This document shows positions 52,154 to 61,702 of a stretch of 64,000 nucleotides of DNA, in pieces. Position 1 is the first letter of the stretch. Every line of letters begins with the position of its first letter. The DNA is taken from assembly GCA_045535935.1 (NCBI GenBank), contig JAZSMO010000046.1, positions 1 through 64,000 of the forward strand. The letters are read 5' to 3'. The stretch comes from SVFI01 sp045535935. Lineage in GTDB: Bacteria; Bacillota; Clostridia; Lachnospirales; Lachnospiraceae. Below the pieces are notes generated by a model. That model saw nothing but the letters and a program-made list of their open reading frames with translations, did not search any database and had not been told where the DNA came from. Both the position numbers and the translations under genes were made by a program.

Positions 52154-53449
52154 TTATTTACTTCTGTCAAAAGCAATCTCGCCTTTGCATATCGTCATTT
52201 CAATCGTACCATAAAATGTTTGTCCGAGGAACGGGGAATTGGAAGAACGGGACAAAAATCGTTCAAAAGTAATCTCCTTATCATCATCAAAAAGGATAAT
52301 ATCTGCTTCTTTTCCCTGCTCTATGGTTCCGTACGGAAGATGATACATCTGCGCCGGAGCCAGACTCATTCTCTCAAAGAGCTGTGGAAGCGTCAGGTAA
52401 CCGGGCCTTACAAGGTGAGTTATCGCTAACGCAAATGCGGTCTCCAGTCCGATGATTCCGCTCGGTGCTTCTGTGACCGGCCGGCTTTTCTCCTCGCTGC
52501 TGTGCGGTGCATGATCCGTTGCAATCAAATCGATCGTTCCGTCTGCAAGACCCTCAATCACAGCCAGTCGGTCCGCCTCCTCGCGGAGCGGCGGATTCAT
52601 CTTGGCCAGTGTACCATGCATGATGGCCGCATCCTCCGTCAATGTAAAGTGGTGCGGTGTCGCCTCCGCATGAATGTTATTCTGCCCAAGCTCAGCTGCC
52701 CGTTTCTTTGCCCCGCGGACCAGCTCCACGCTCTCCTTTGCGCTGATATGTTGTACATTAAATGCTGCACCTGTCTCAAGCGCAATCTCAAGATCTCTTT
52801 TTACCAGACTGATCTCCGCCATGCGGTCCGAACCGCCGATACCGAAGTGTGCGGAAGCCCTTCCTCGATTGATCCCGTTATTTTCAATATAGGAAGGATC
52901 TTCCTCATGAAAACTGAGCGGTACATCGAGCTTTACAGCCTCCTCCATGGCTTTTCGCACCAATTCCTCGGAGAGAATCGGGATTCCGTCATCGGTAAAT
53001 CCCACTGCCCCCGTCGATTTCAGTGCCTGCATATCCGTCATTTCTCCTCCCTGCAGAGACTTGGTGATTGCACCGCAGGTATGCACATGGATCGCTGTCT
53101 GCTGCCCTTTTCCGATCACATAGGAAAGCGTTTCTTCGTTATCTACCGCAGGCTTCGTATTCGCCATGAGGACCACCGCCGTAAAACCGCCGGCCGCAGC
53201 TGCCACTGCACCTGTTTCGATATCTTCCTTATAGGTAAATCCCGGATCACGGAAATGCACATGCACGTCCACAAGTCCCGGTCCGATTTTTTTGCCGGAT
53301 GCATCAATGATCTGCACCTTTTCGCCGCAACCGGAAATATCAATATTCTCTGCAATCTCTGCAATCTTTCCGTCTTTTATTAAAATGTCTTTTTGATACA
53401 TCGTCCCGCTCTGCGGGTCAACGATCGTACCTCCCTGAATCAGTTTCAT
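52154..53449 (-). CDS. pyrC: Dihydroorotase
   Basis: Class I dihydroorotase, 431 residues. Zinc ligands are in GLVDVHVHFRDPGFTYKED, a downstream FNVQHIS and HAEATPHHFTL, with LIATDHAPHSSEEKSR as the catalytic Asp region. It closes carbamoyl-aspartate to dihydroorotate. First of pyrC-pyrK-pyrD; no PyrR or attenuator was seen upstream, and carA/B and pyrB are not in the window. Confidence 0.95.
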   Translation of the reverse strand: MKLIQGGTIVDPQSGTMYQKDILIKDGKIAEIAENIDISGCGEKVQIIDASGKKIGPGLVDVHVHFRDPGFTYKEDIETGAVAAAAGGFTAVVLMANTKPAVDNEETLSYVIGKGQQTAIHVHTCGAITKSLQGGEMTDMQALKSTGAVGFTDDGIPILSEELVRKAMEEAVKLDVPLSFHEEDPSYIENNGINRGRASAHFGIGGSDRMAEISLVKRDLEIALETGAAFNVQHISAKESVELVRGAKKRAAELGQNNIHAEATPHHFTLTEDAAIMHGTLAKMNPPLREEADRLAVIEGLADGTIDLIATDHAPHSSEEKSRPVTEAPSGIIGLETAFALAITHLVRPGYLTLPQLFERMSLAPAQMYHLPYGTIEQGKEADIILFDDDKEITFERFLSRSSNSPFLGQTFYGTIEMTICKGEIAFDRSK

Positions 53450-53497
53450 CCGGAGTTCCTCCTGTTTCTTTTCTGTCTCTTATCATACACCACTTTA

Positions 53498-53914
53498 TCA
53501 GTCAAAAACAACTGTCATATCCTGATATTCTGTTTTTATTACAATATACGGATAGGTCGGTGTTTTTGTCTGCGGCTCTGTCTGTGACGGACCGATCAGT
53601 GCAGTGGAAAAATATATTGCATTGGACGTCTGATACACCTCTTTTACCTGTATGCTGTAACCTCCACGGGGCTGCTCGCCGTATCCCTGACAGATGTAAA
53701 GATATTCTCCGTCCCGGTATGTCATCTTAAATGGTGTCTGTCTTTTTTTCTCCATCAGACTTTTCAGTTCCGCCGGCAGACGGTCCTCGCTTGTCACCGT
53801 ATATTCCAGATCCCTCACTTTTTTCTGATCCAGTTTGTCACTTTTACATCCGATCAAAAAAAAGGACAGCACAAAAATACCGATCCAAACAAGTCTCTTT
53901 TTTATCAGTTTCAA
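53498..53914 (-). CDS. PrcB-like lipoprotein
   Basis: 138 residues. Lipobox LIGC at ~20-23; the rest (RDGEYLYICQGYGEQPRGGY, SIQVKEVYQTSNAIYFSTAL, TPTYPYIVIKTEYQDMTVVF) matches the PrcB_C fold found in a Treponema protease complex subunit and many clostridial lipoproteins. Function here is unknown. It lies 48 bases before pyrC on the same strand, which may be chance or read-through. Confidence 0.75.
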   Translation of the reverse strand: MKLIKKRLVWIGIFVLSFFLIGCKSDKLDQKKVRDLEYTVTSEDRLPAELKSLMEKKRQTPFKMTYRDGEYLYICQGYGEQPRGGYSIQVKEVYQTSNAIYFSTALIGPSQTEPQTKTPTYPYIVIKTEYQDMTVVFD

Positions 53915-53973
53915 ATGTATTCTCCCAAACTTTCTTCTTTATATTGTATGGAGCCGGCGCAAAAATATGACGG

Positions 53974-54002
53974 TTGTTATTTGGGTCTGTTTGGGCTATA
54001 AT
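53974..54002 (+). promoter_or_regulatory. plsC promoter
   Basis: TTGTTA (53974-53979) and TATAAT (53997-54002) with a 17-base spacer, 35 bases before the ATG. Confidence 0.75.
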
Positions 54003-54037
54003 ATGTACTGTTTAGTGGAGAAAGGATGTGAATTATT

Positions 54038-54772
54038 ATGTTAAGATTTTTTGCGATTATCATCTTTTTGATATTCTTTTTAATATTGACAATTCCGCTA
54101 CTGATTATCGAATGGATCATTGATAAATTTCATCCGCAGCTGAGGCGCAAAACATCCAATGCCATTGTGAAATGGGGATTCCGCTGTTGTCTCTTTTTGG
54201 CCGGAACCAAAGTGACGACCATCGGACTGGAAAACATTCCGGAAAATCAAGCGGTGCTTTTCGTAGGTAACCACCGAAGCTATTTTGATATTATGCTGCT
54301 TTCCCAGTATGTGAAGGGACCAATCAGCTTTCTTGCAAAAAAAGAAATGCTACGCTACCCGTTGCTGTATCACTGGATGAAACGTATCGACTGTACCTTT
54401 ATCGACCGCAGCGATATCAAACAGGGATTGAAAACGATTCTTGCCAATATCGAACTGCTCAAAGAGGGCGTTTCCGTTTCCGTTTTCCCGGAGGGAACCC
54501 GCAATAAAACAGACGAGCTCCTTCTTCCTTTCCATGACGGAAGCTTTAAGATGGCAGAGAAGTCCAAATGCCCGATTGTCGTTATCACCTACAACAATAC
54601 ACGAAACATCTTCGAGGCTCATATGCCGCGTGTTGAGAAGCAGCATGTAATTATGGAATTTTCCAAACCGTTTTACATGTCGGACTTAGCTCCGGAAGAT
54701 CGTCGTCACATCGGAAAATATGTCAGCAATATATTAATTGAAACACATGAAAAAAATAAGGAATTGGTCTAG
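54038..54772 (+). CDS. plsC: 1-acyl-sn-glycerol-3-phosphate acyltransferase
   Basis: 244 residues. An N-terminal hydrophobic segment (FFAIIIFLIFFLILTIPLLI) anchors it. The acyltransferase motifs are VGNHRSYFDIMLLS (HX4D), DCTFIDRSD and SVFPEGTRNKTD. It adds the second acyl chain to make phosphatidic acid. The 3' end overlaps murF by 4 bases and lies inside a shared hairpin. Confidence 0.93.
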   Translation: MLRFFAIIIFLIFFLILTIPLLIIEWIIDKFHPQLRRKTSNAIVKWGFRCCLFLAGTKVTTIGLENIPENQAVLFVGNHRSYFDIMLLSQYVKGPISFLAKKEMLRYPLLYHWMKRIDCTFIDRSDIKQGLKTILANIELLKEGVSVSVFPEGTRNKTDELLLPFHDGSFKMAEKSKCPIVVITYNNTRNIFEAHMPRVEKQHVIMEFSKPFYMSDLAPEDRRHIGKYVSNILIETHEKNKELV

Positions 54773-54786
54773 TCGGCCAATTCCTT
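54758..54786. terminator. Shared terminator inside the overlapping plsC and murF ends
   Basis: AAGGAATTGG (54758-54767) and CCAATTCCTT (54777-54786), with A- and T-runs on both flanks. Both stop codons lie within the loop. Confidence 0.85.
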
Positions 54787-56121
54787 TATTATTGTCTCAA
54801 ACGCCATTCCGTGCGATGCCTTGATCAGAAGCGTATCATCCTTCTCAAGCAGCACATCCTTTTCTTTGATAAAATCTTCTTTTGTTTCATAGTGATAACA
54901 TTTCAACGGACCGCCCTGCGCACCATTGTATATATGGCGGGCATTCTGGCCGATGCAGATGAGCACATCCGCTCCGGTTGTCTTAGCGTAACTTCCCACA
55001 CTCTCGTGAAGTGCATCCGAGTTGCTTCCCAGTTCAAACATGTCACCTAAAATCGCTACTTTTCTTCCTTCTGCCTCGGAGAGCAGATCGAGCGATGCCT
55101 TCATAGAAACCGGATTTGCATTGTAGCAGTCATCGATAATCACATAGGTCTCACCCTTCATGATATGACTTCTTCCGCCGATGGCTTCCACGGATGCGAT
55201 TCCTTTTTCCATCTCATCCGGCGTCAGTCCCAGAATATCCGCAACACAGACTGCTGCCATGGCATTTCCTGTCTGATGCACACCCGGAACCTTAATCTTT
55301 GCATGAACGGTCTTATCCCCTATATGGATGTCACATTCCGTTCCGAATAAGCCACGGCTTACTATATTTTCTGCATAACACTGTCCGTTTCCGAAAAAGT
55401 ACGGTTGCTTTCCGCTAACCTGTTTTACGGTGCACAGCTTGTCATCATTTCCGTTGAGAACTACGAACCCGTCTTCTGACAAACCTTCGAAAATTTCGGT
55501 TTTCGCCTTCAGGACACCGTCCCTTGTTCCTAAATTTTCCAGATGGCACTCGCCGATGTTGGTAATCACACAAATGTCCGGACGGGCAATCGCCGTGAGT
55601 CGGCTCATCTCGCCGAAATCACTGATTCCCATTTCCAGAACCGCCACCTGATGTTCCTCGCGGATGCGGAACACCGTGAGAGGTAAGCCGACTTCGTTAT
55701 TAAAATTACCCGCTGTTTTCAGTACCTGAAATTTTGCGGATAAGGTTCCTGCAATCATTTCCTTTGTACTTGTCTTTCCCACACTTCCCGTGATACCGAC
55801 TACCTTGCAGGAAAGCTGACTGCGATAAAACGCCGCCATATCCTTGATTGCCTGAAAGCTGTCCTTTACGAGTATATACGGACACTCTGTCTCCGGCTTT
55901 TTCTCTACAACAACGCAAAGTGCACCTTTTTCTATAACCTGCCCCACAAAGGAATGACCGTCCACACGCTCTCCCTTTGTCGCAACAAAAAGCCAGTTTT
56001 TTTCTATTTGTCTGGAATCAATGGAAATTCCTTCCACGCACTGCCCTTTTATAGCTTCCGAACCGTGGTAGATTCCGCTGCATACCCGGGCAATTTGTTC
56101 CGGGGTCATGTTTTTCATCAT
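54769..56121 (-). CDS. murF: UDP-MurNAc-tripeptide:D-Ala-D-Ala ligase
   Basis: 450 residues. Mur ligase ATP loop VVGITGSVGKTSTKEMIAGT, central QVAVLEMGISDFGEMSRLTA and NIGECHLENLGTRDGVLKAK, and C-terminal IIDDCYNANPVSMKASLDLL. It completes the peptidoglycan pentapeptide precursor. It follows ddl by 21 bases; ddl makes the D-Ala-D-Ala it uses. Confidence 0.96.
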   Translation of the reverse strand: MMKNMTPEQIARVCSGIYHGSEAIKGQCVEGISIDSRQIEKNWLFVATKGERVDGHSFVGQVIEKGALCVVVEKKPETECPYILVKDSFQAIKDMAAFYRSQLSCKVVGITGSVGKTSTKEMIAGTLSAKFQVLKTAGNFNNEVGLPLTVFRIREEHQVAVLEMGISDFGEMSRLTAIARPDICVITNIGECHLENLGTRDGVLKAKTEIFEGLSEDGFVVLNGNDDKLCTVKQVSGKQPYFFGNGQCYAENIVSRGLFGTECDIHIGDKTVHAKIKVPGVHQTGNAMAAVCVADILGLTPDEMEKGIASVEAIGGRSHIMKGETYVIIDDCYNANPVSMKASLDLLSEAEGRKVAILGDMFELGSNSDALHESVGSYAKTTGADVLICIGQNARHIYNGAQGGPLKCYHYETKEDFIKEKDVLLEKDDTLLIKASHGMAFETIIKELAD

Positions 56122-56142
56122 ATACTGTCACCATTTCATCAA

Positions 56143-57174
56143 TTATTTTTCATATTTGCGCAGAGACACCTCAATCAGCCATTCACAGAGCTGATTATAA
56201 TCATATCCTACCTGGCGGGCTTCCTGCGGAAGCAAAGATGTCGGTGTCATTCCCGGAAGAGTATTTGCCTCCAGACAGAACATATTGCCCTCGCCGTCCA
56301 TCATAAAATCCATGCGGGCGTAGGATTCAATGCGAAGAACCCGATATGCTTCCTCTGCATAATGCTGCATTTTTTCCGTCAGCTCCGGAGAAATTTCAGC
56401 AGGACAGGTCTCAACTGCACTTCCTGCCTGATATTTATTTTTATAATCATAAAATCCGCTGATCGGCGCAATCTCAATCACCGGAAGTGCCTTTCCTTCA
56501 ATGACACCCACAGAAAACTCTCTTCCCTTTATGTACTGCTCCACAATTACATTGGAATCATATGTATAAGCCTTCTCAAGGGCTTCCCTGCACTCCGCCT
56601 CATTGTTTACCATGTAGACACCTACGCTGGAACCACCGTTACAGGCTTTTACCACCGCCGGATACAAAATGTTTTCCGGAAGGTCATCGCCCTCTTTCAT
56701 AGCAATTCCCTGCGGCGTCGGAACACCGGATGCAGCAAAAATCTCCTTGGCAAACCCTTTATCCATGGCAATCGCCGCACCGAGCGGTCCTGTTCCCGTA
56801 TATTTGATTTCCTCAAGGTCAAGTGCTGCCTGCACTCTTCCGTCCTCGCCGTTGGCGCCGTGAAGTCCCATAAATACAATGTCCGCCTGATGGCAAATAT
56901 CCAGAACATTCGGACCGAAAAATCCTTTTCCGCCCCGGATTTTTTTGATTGCTTCAATGTCCGGATCGCTCTCACTGATTCCTACCGTCTCCTGTGCCCA
57001 ATCCTTTTCTGCTGCGAAGATATCCTTCGCATCATCCCCTTTATATCCCATAAAAACATCCAACAGAACTACCTGATGGCCGTTCTGTTTCAATGCCTGA
57101 TATACCATTTTGCCCGTCACCAGAGAAACATCTCTCTCCGTGCTGGTTCCTCCTGCCAAAACTACAATTTTCAT
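56143..57174 (-). CDS. ddl: D-alanine:D-alanine ligase
   Basis: 343 residues, ATP-grasp. MKIVVLAGGTSTERDVSLVT, FMGLHGANGEDGRVQAALDL, VVKACNGGSSVGVYMVNNEA and FCLEANTLPGMTPTSLLPQE are family motifs. The active-site Tyr/Ser loop region (YTGTGPLGAAIAMDKGFAK) is normal. Its ATG overlaps the upstream lipoprotein stop as ATGA. Confidence 0.96.
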   Translation of the reverse strand: MKIVVLAGGTSTERDVSLVTGKMVYQALKQNGHQVVLLDVFMGYKGDDAKDIFAAEKDWAQETVGISESDPDIEAIKKIRGGKGFFGPNVLDICHQADIVFMGLHGANGEDGRVQAALDLEEIKYTGTGPLGAAIAMDKGFAKEIFAASGVPTPQGIAMKEGDDLPENILYPAVVKACNGGSSVGVYMVNNEAECREALEKAYTYDSNVIVEQYIKGREFSVGVIEGKALPVIEIAPISGFYDYKNKYQAGSAVETCPAEISPELTEKMQHYAEEAYRVLRIESYARMDFMMDGEGNMFCLEANTLPGMTPTSLLPQEARQVGYDYNQLCEWLIEVSLRKYEK

Positions 57175-58601
57175 TCTGTCTCCTCACTTTCTGCAAGATT
57201 CGCAAGAATCAAAAGCAATGTGGATTTCTGCTCATGGGAAAGATAAATTTCTTTCATATCATGAACAAGCGCATGAAGCTGCTCTTTACAAACATTTCGA
57301 TACTCACGGCTAACTATAATATAATCCGCCATCGTAAGCCAGGTGGATTTTTCCAGAGATGTCTTCTTCTCATCAATGAGTCCGAAGGCCTTTCTCGGTG
57401 AATCGTTTAAATACTCTCCGCACAACTCCATCATCTCCGACATCTGTTTGTCACAGATGTTCAGATCTGCCCCCTTTGCAGACGTCATATAAAACAGATT
57501 TCCCCACAAAACATAATCACACAATATATCCTTATCCTCAGACAAAACCCCATATCCATTAGCCTGTGCTAACGTCTCTTTTCCACTGTAGGCTTCCTTT
57601 ATCACCGCATGATAAGAATAGTTCCCGGAAGCCCGAAACAGCGCAGCTGCTGCCATGTATTGCTGGTCGCCGGTCATCTTGAAGCGCAATGCGTTCTGAT
57701 AGGCCTTTTGCGCCTGCTGCAAACTTTGTCCTGCCAGCGGTGCATTATATGGCTGAATCACTGTATATGCTGTTGCCATGGCCGAAGCAAACAGGTAATC
57801 CTCCTTGATACCCTGTTCCTCTGTAACAGACGGATCTGTGTAATTCGGTCTCTCTCCCGTTGCCCGATCCGCCAGAACTTCCTGGCGCAATTCCAAAAGC
57901 CATTGCAAATGCTCCTCCAGCTTTTTCTCGTACTCCTCATCGAAGGACTCCCCAAAAAACTGGTAAGCCGTAGCTAACTTTTGAAACGAGTAGTAAATCT
58001 GCATTCTTTTGACATAGGTATCTGTTTTACCGTAATATTTGCCGGGGGTCAGTGTGAGAAACTCCTCCCCTAGCTCATTTCGCTGGTTCTCATATCTGCC
58101 CTCGTCAATACGGAACGTATGGGACTGCCCTATAATAGCAGTCTGTATGTAATATACGCCCGGTTCGGTAATGTTAGAAAAATCTCCCCGATAAACATTT
58201 TTTCCGTCCACTTTTTGGTTCGACATCTTTCTAATGGTTCCCGAATAAACCCTTGTATCAGTGGCACTGTCGTAAATATAAAAGGTATCAGAAAGCTCCT
58301 CACCTACAAAGTATGCATACTTCTGATCCTCCGGCGTATATCCTAATAAATCAACATATATATTTGAATTCACCTGCGGTCTCTTAAAATTCTGCTCGTA
58401 CTCTTCTTCTCCGATGAAACCTTCTCTCTGCTCCATCTCCGCTTCATAATCACTCTGCACATCCGTTTCCGCAACAGTAGACTCTGCAACGGTATCCGGC
58501 TCCGTGACAATATCCGGTATCGTCCGGCATCCGGATAAAAAAGTCATGCAGATCAGACAAAAAAACAGGTTCTTTCCTCTGGTCTGAAATCTCTTCTGCA
58601 T
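57171..58601 (-). CDS. Degenerate GH9-like lipoprotein with CelD_N Ig-like domain
   Basis: 476 residues. Lipobox LSGC at ~22-25, acidic linker, then an Ig-like CelD_N-type domain at ~75-175 (NIYVDLLGYTPEDQKYAYFV, EPGVYYIQTAIIGQSHTFRI) as found before GH9 catalytic domains. The following (alpha/alpha) region (~200-470: YYSFQKLATAYQFFGESF, DYLFASAMATAYTVIQPYNA) keeps helical GH9-like layout but no DAGD catalytic motif is seen. It probably binds rather than cleaves polysaccharide or peptidoglycan. It is first in an operon with ddl and murF, which points to a cell-wall role. Confidence 0.72.
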   Translation of the reverse strand: MQKRFQTRGKNLFFCLICMTFLSGCRTIPDIVTEPDTVAESTVAETDVQSDYEAEMEQREGFIGEEEYEQNFKRPQVNSNIYVDLLGYTPEDQKYAYFVGEELSDTFYIYDSATDTRVYSGTIRKMSNQKVDGKNVYRGDFSNITEPGVYYIQTAIIGQSHTFRIDEGRYENQRNELGEEFLTLTPGKYYGKTDTYVKRMQIYYSFQKLATAYQFFGESFDEEYEKKLEEHLQWLLELRQEVLADRATGERPNYTDPSVTEEQGIKEDYLFASAMATAYTVIQPYNAPLAGQSLQQAQKAYQNALRFKMTGDQQYMAAAALFRASGNYSYHAVIKEAYSGKETLAQANGYGVLSEDKDILCDYVLWGNLFYMTSAKGADLNICDKQMSEMMELCGEYLNDSPRKAFGLIDEKKTSLEKSTWLTMADYIIVSREYRNVCKEQLHALVHDMKEIYLSHEQKSTLLLILANLAESEETE

Positions 58602-58663
58602 TGTAAAAAATCAACCTCCACACACGTTTGTATTATACCCTACGCATGGGAACAGGTAAAGAG

Positions 58664-59845
58664 TTAAAGAGACATTTCTGCATCGCGATAAACAATTTTT
58701 CCGTCGATCATGGTAAAGAGAACTTTGGAAAAGGTCTCAAACGGATGTCCCCTAAACAACACAAGATCCGCAAGTTTTCCCTCTCGGATACTTCCCACCT
58801 TATGATCCATTCGGCAGATTTTTGCAGCACCTATGGTAATTGCTTCCAGCCCCGCCTCCATGGACAGTCCTTCCTTTACCGCCAGTGCAGCGCAGAGAGG
58901 CAGGGATTGTATGAGCGACACCGGATGGTCCGTTGTCACTGCAACTGTTACTCCCGACTTACTCAGCTGTCCCGCTGTTTTAAATGCCATATTCTGCACC
59001 TCGATCTTGTTTCTGCTGGCCAGATCCGGACCGACGATCGCCGGATATCCCGACTCGCTTATTTTCTCTGCAATCAGATGTCCTTCACTGCAATGATCGA
59101 GCGTAATGTCAAGCCCGAACTCTTCGGCTATACGCATTGCCGTCAGTATATCATCTGCTCTGTGCGCATGAACCTTCAACGGAATTTTCCCGGAAAAGAC
59201 ATCCCGGTAACAGCCGAAGCGAAATTCCTGCTGCACATCTTCTTCCTCACCGGGTGTCTGAACATCAGGATACTTCTTTATATAATTTCTTGCCCGGCTC
59301 AGTTCCTCCCGGAGCATTGCTGCAATGGACATACGGGTATAAGGACTGCTGTCCTTCATTCCGTAATTCATTTTCGGATTTTCCCCGAATGCGACCTTCA
59401 TGGCAGCAGGTGCCAAACGCACCATATCGTCGATGCATCTTCCGTGATTTTTTACGAACGCAAATTGTCCTCCGACAACATTCGCGCTTCCCGGTCCGAT
59501 CATCGCCGAGGTTATTCCGGCTGCGACTGCGCTGTGAAAAGCCGCATCCATGGGATTAATAGCATCTACAGCCCTCAAATACGGCGTCAAGGGATCCACA
59601 CATTCATTGCAGTCATCCCCTTCTCTTCCCTTTTTCTCCTCTGTAATACCCATGTGGCAATGTGCTTCGATAAAGCCGGGAAGTAACATATTTCCCCTTG
59701 CATCCACCGTCACGGATCCCGCAGGAACTGCAATATTTTCTCCCACCTTCAGAATCTTGTCATCCTCTATGAGAACCGTTCCTTTTTCGAGAATTCCCGT
59801 CTCTTTTTCCATCGTAACTATCTTTGCGTTAATGACAGCGATCAT
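58664..59845 (-). CDS. Amidohydrolase (imidazolonepropionase/dihydroorotase-like)
   Basis: 393 residues with the metal-dependent barrel motifs PGFIEAHCHMGI (HxH), KVHAHRADDI, ITLDHCSEGHLI and VAVTTDHPV, and a closing beta-sandwich GKLADLVLFRGHPFE. The substrate is unknown; an imidazolonepropionase-like or isoaspartyl dipeptidase-like activity is plausible. GGAGA precedes the ATG at 59845. It is 9 bases after the spoIIQ-like gene. Confidence 0.85.
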   Translation of the reverse strand: MIAVINAKIVTMEKETGILEKGTVLIEDDKILKVGENIAVPAGSVTVDARGNMLLPGFIEAHCHMGITEEKKGREGDDCNECVDPLTPYLRAVDAINPMDAAFHSAVAAGITSAMIGPGSANVVGGQFAFVKNHGRCIDDMVRLAPAAMKVAFGENPKMNYGMKDSSPYTRMSIAAMLREELSRARNYIKKYPDVQTPGEEEDVQQEFRFGCYRDVFSGKIPLKVHAHRADDILTAMRIAEEFGLDITLDHCSEGHLIAEKISESGYPAIVGPDLASRNKIEVQNMAFKTAGQLSKSGVTVAVTTDHPVSLIQSLPLCAALAVKEGLSMEAGLEAITIGAAKICRMDHKVGSIREGKLADLVLFRGHPFETFSKVLFTMIDGKIVYRDAEMSL

Positions 59846-59854
59846 AATTATCTC

Positions 59855-60673
59855 CTACTGCAACAAATCAAGCGGATCTATCGGTTCTCCGTCTCTGGTA
59901 ACCTTCAGATACACATGATCACCTTCCACGGAATAATATTTGCTTACCTTAGCCACATATCCCAAAACCTGTCCTCTTGCAACTACATCGCCTTCCTCCG
60001 CCTGAAGATTCTCCAGTTGTCCATAAGTAACTTCATAGCCGCTTCCCATATCCATGACTGCATACCGACCAAGCTCCGGCGACTTTCCGATTTTGACTAC
60101 CTGACCGCGGGCAACAGCACTGACCGGATTTCCCTGCTGCGCACTAATCAAAACAGCCGGATTATATTTATACTGTTCCAACGTTGCAAAATAAACCGCA
60201 CTGTCCATGCTGTAATTCAGGATCACATCACCGACCGCCGGCCAACCCATTCCATTTTCCGGATCAAAAGCCAACTCCACAGACTGTAACACTACAGAAT
60301 CGGAAGCGGTCTCCTGTGCCTGCTCATCGGATGATTCCTCTGGCTCCGGATTTTCCGTCTGCTCTTTCCCGATCTGTTCTTCCCCGGCCTGCTCTTCCCC
60401 GGTCTTCTTTTCGCCGGCCTGTTCCTTTGGTTCCTCGTTTACCACATCACTGCCGCTGACTCTGGCAAGGGAAGCACCTCTATTCAGTTCCGGATCATTT
60501 GCAATGCTTGCATTTTCACTGATGTCTTTGTTTAATTGTGCCAGATCAACTTTATAGTCCGATGCACTTTCCATGGTCTGATTTACATAGATTGCCGTCG
60601 CAATACATCCTGCGATTACGACCGTGGTAGAAAAAATAAGACTTCTCTTTTGCTTTTTATTATTTTTTTGCAT
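59855..60673 (-). CDS. SpoIIQ-like M23-fold protein lacking catalytic ligands
   Basis: 272 residues. One membrane helix (LIFSTTVVIAGCIATAIYV), a long Glu-rich repetitive linker (about 75-125, with repeated GEEQ-type units) and a LytM/M23 domain at ~150-270 (GNPVSAVARGQVVKIGKSPE, VTYGQLENLQAEEGDVVARG). The zinc-binding HxxxD and HxH residues are replaced (MDMGSG, YGQL, HVYLKV), as in SpoIIQ of B. subtilis, which is structural. It follows spoIID by about 40 bases, the classic spoIID-spoIIQ order of the forespore engulfment machinery. GAGGTG supports the ATG at 60673. Confidence 0.82.
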   Translation of the reverse strand: MQKNNKKQKRSLIFSTTVVIAGCIATAIYVNQTMESASDYKVDLAQLNKDISENASIANDPELNRGASLARVSGSDVVNEEPKEQAGEKKTGEEQAGEEQIGKEQTENPEPEESSDEQAQETASDSVVLQSVELAFDPENGMGWPAVGDVILNYSMDSAVYFATLEQYKYNPAVLISAQQGNPVSAVARGQVVKIGKSPELGRYAVMDMGSGYEVTYGQLENLQAEEGDVVARGQVLGYVAKVSKYYSVEGDHVYLKVTRDGEPIDPLDLLQ

Positions 60674-60713
60674 ATTTATCACCTCAGTGATAGTGTCTCC
60701 TGTTTTCTGTCTT

Positions 60714-61682
60714 TTATTCCATTTTTTGAAAGGTTACATCAGCAAAAAAATAATCAATGATTTCCTTGTAATTCTTATCCTTTGACGCAAGAATATTTCC
60801 GTAATATTGATCCAGACCGAAACCATGTCCGGAGCCCTTCACCGTAAATATGTATTCGTCGTTTTTTTCCTTCCACGTAAAATTGGAAGATGCGATTCCC
60901 AGTTCCTCTCTCAGCTGTTCACCCGTCATCTGCTGTCCGTTTCTTTTTACGGAGATCACATATCCCTCCTCCGTCTGCTGATTCTTCTCCAACGTTCCTA
61001 TCTCTGCAATCTTCACTTTCTTTTCCGAAATATATGTCCGGTCACTGAGATTATCCGCACATTCAGTTGCTTTAAGATAACCAAAATCTCCTTCCTCCGT
61101 CAGCTCCGTCCCGTCTCTTGTCCTGCCCGCACTCATACCATGATAATAACCGTCAATCACATTTCCTGCGTAGGTCAGATAAACTCCTTGTGTATCCATA
61201 ACTGCTGAAGTACATTTTTTTAAATTGTCCTCATAAGTCTCTCCCCATGCACTCTGCATCCGGCGATCCGTCCAGAAATCCCCTTCTCCCGCCTTCAGCG
61301 CCACGACCTTCATTCCCTGTTCGTCCGGCTCTGTCTCTTCATACATCCGGCAGAGTGTACTTCGAAGAACGATGACCTGTGCTTTGAGAACTTCCTCCTC
61401 ATAGGATATGGGGATACTCGCTGCCAATGCTCCAATCAAAAAATGCTCTACCGGTAACCTTAGGCAAACGCCATCCTCCTCCCATGCAACAAAATATTTC
61501 TGATTGTGAGGCAATTCGGAAAGCTGCTCGTAGTATGTCTGCAACTCTCTTCCTTCGCTTTCTTTATCCAAAAACTGCTCCTTTTGCTGTTTAAAGGAAA
61601 TGGCAAAGTATGGAAACAGAAGCAAAAAAATAATGACCGCCACCACATCTTTCATCCATTCAAAATCACGTTTTTGTTTCAT
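60714..61682 (-). CDS. spoIID: Stage II sporulation protein D
   Basis: 322 residues from ATG 61682 (AGGAG upstream). N-terminal membrane helix (VVAVIIFLLLFPYFAISF), then the SpoIID/LytB lytic transglycosylase domain: RLPVEHFLIGALAASIPISY, EEEVLKAQVIVLRSTLCRMY, YYHGMSAGRTRDG and the final VKGSGHGFGLDQYYGNILAS. It degrades septal peptidoglycan during engulfment. The active-site glutamate that usually follows P-V-E is present (LPVEH). Confidence 0.93.
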   Translation of the reverse strand: MKQKRDFEWMKDVVAVIIFLLLFPYFAISFKQQKEQFLDKESEGRELQTYYEQLSELPHNQKYFVAWEEDGVCLRLPVEHFLIGALAASIPISYEEEVLKAQVIVLRSTLCRMYEETEPDEQGMKVVALKAGEGDFWTDRRMQSAWGETYEDNLKKCTSAVMDTQGVYLTYAGNVIDGYYHGMSAGRTRDGTELTEEGDFGYLKATECADNLSDRTYISEKKVKIAEIGTLEKNQQTEEGYVISVKRNGQQMTGEQLREELGIASSNFTWKEKNDEYIFTVKGSGHGFGLDQYYGNILASKDKNYKEIIDYFFADVTFQKME

Positions 61683-61702
61683 TTCAGTCTCCTCTCCGTG
61701 AT

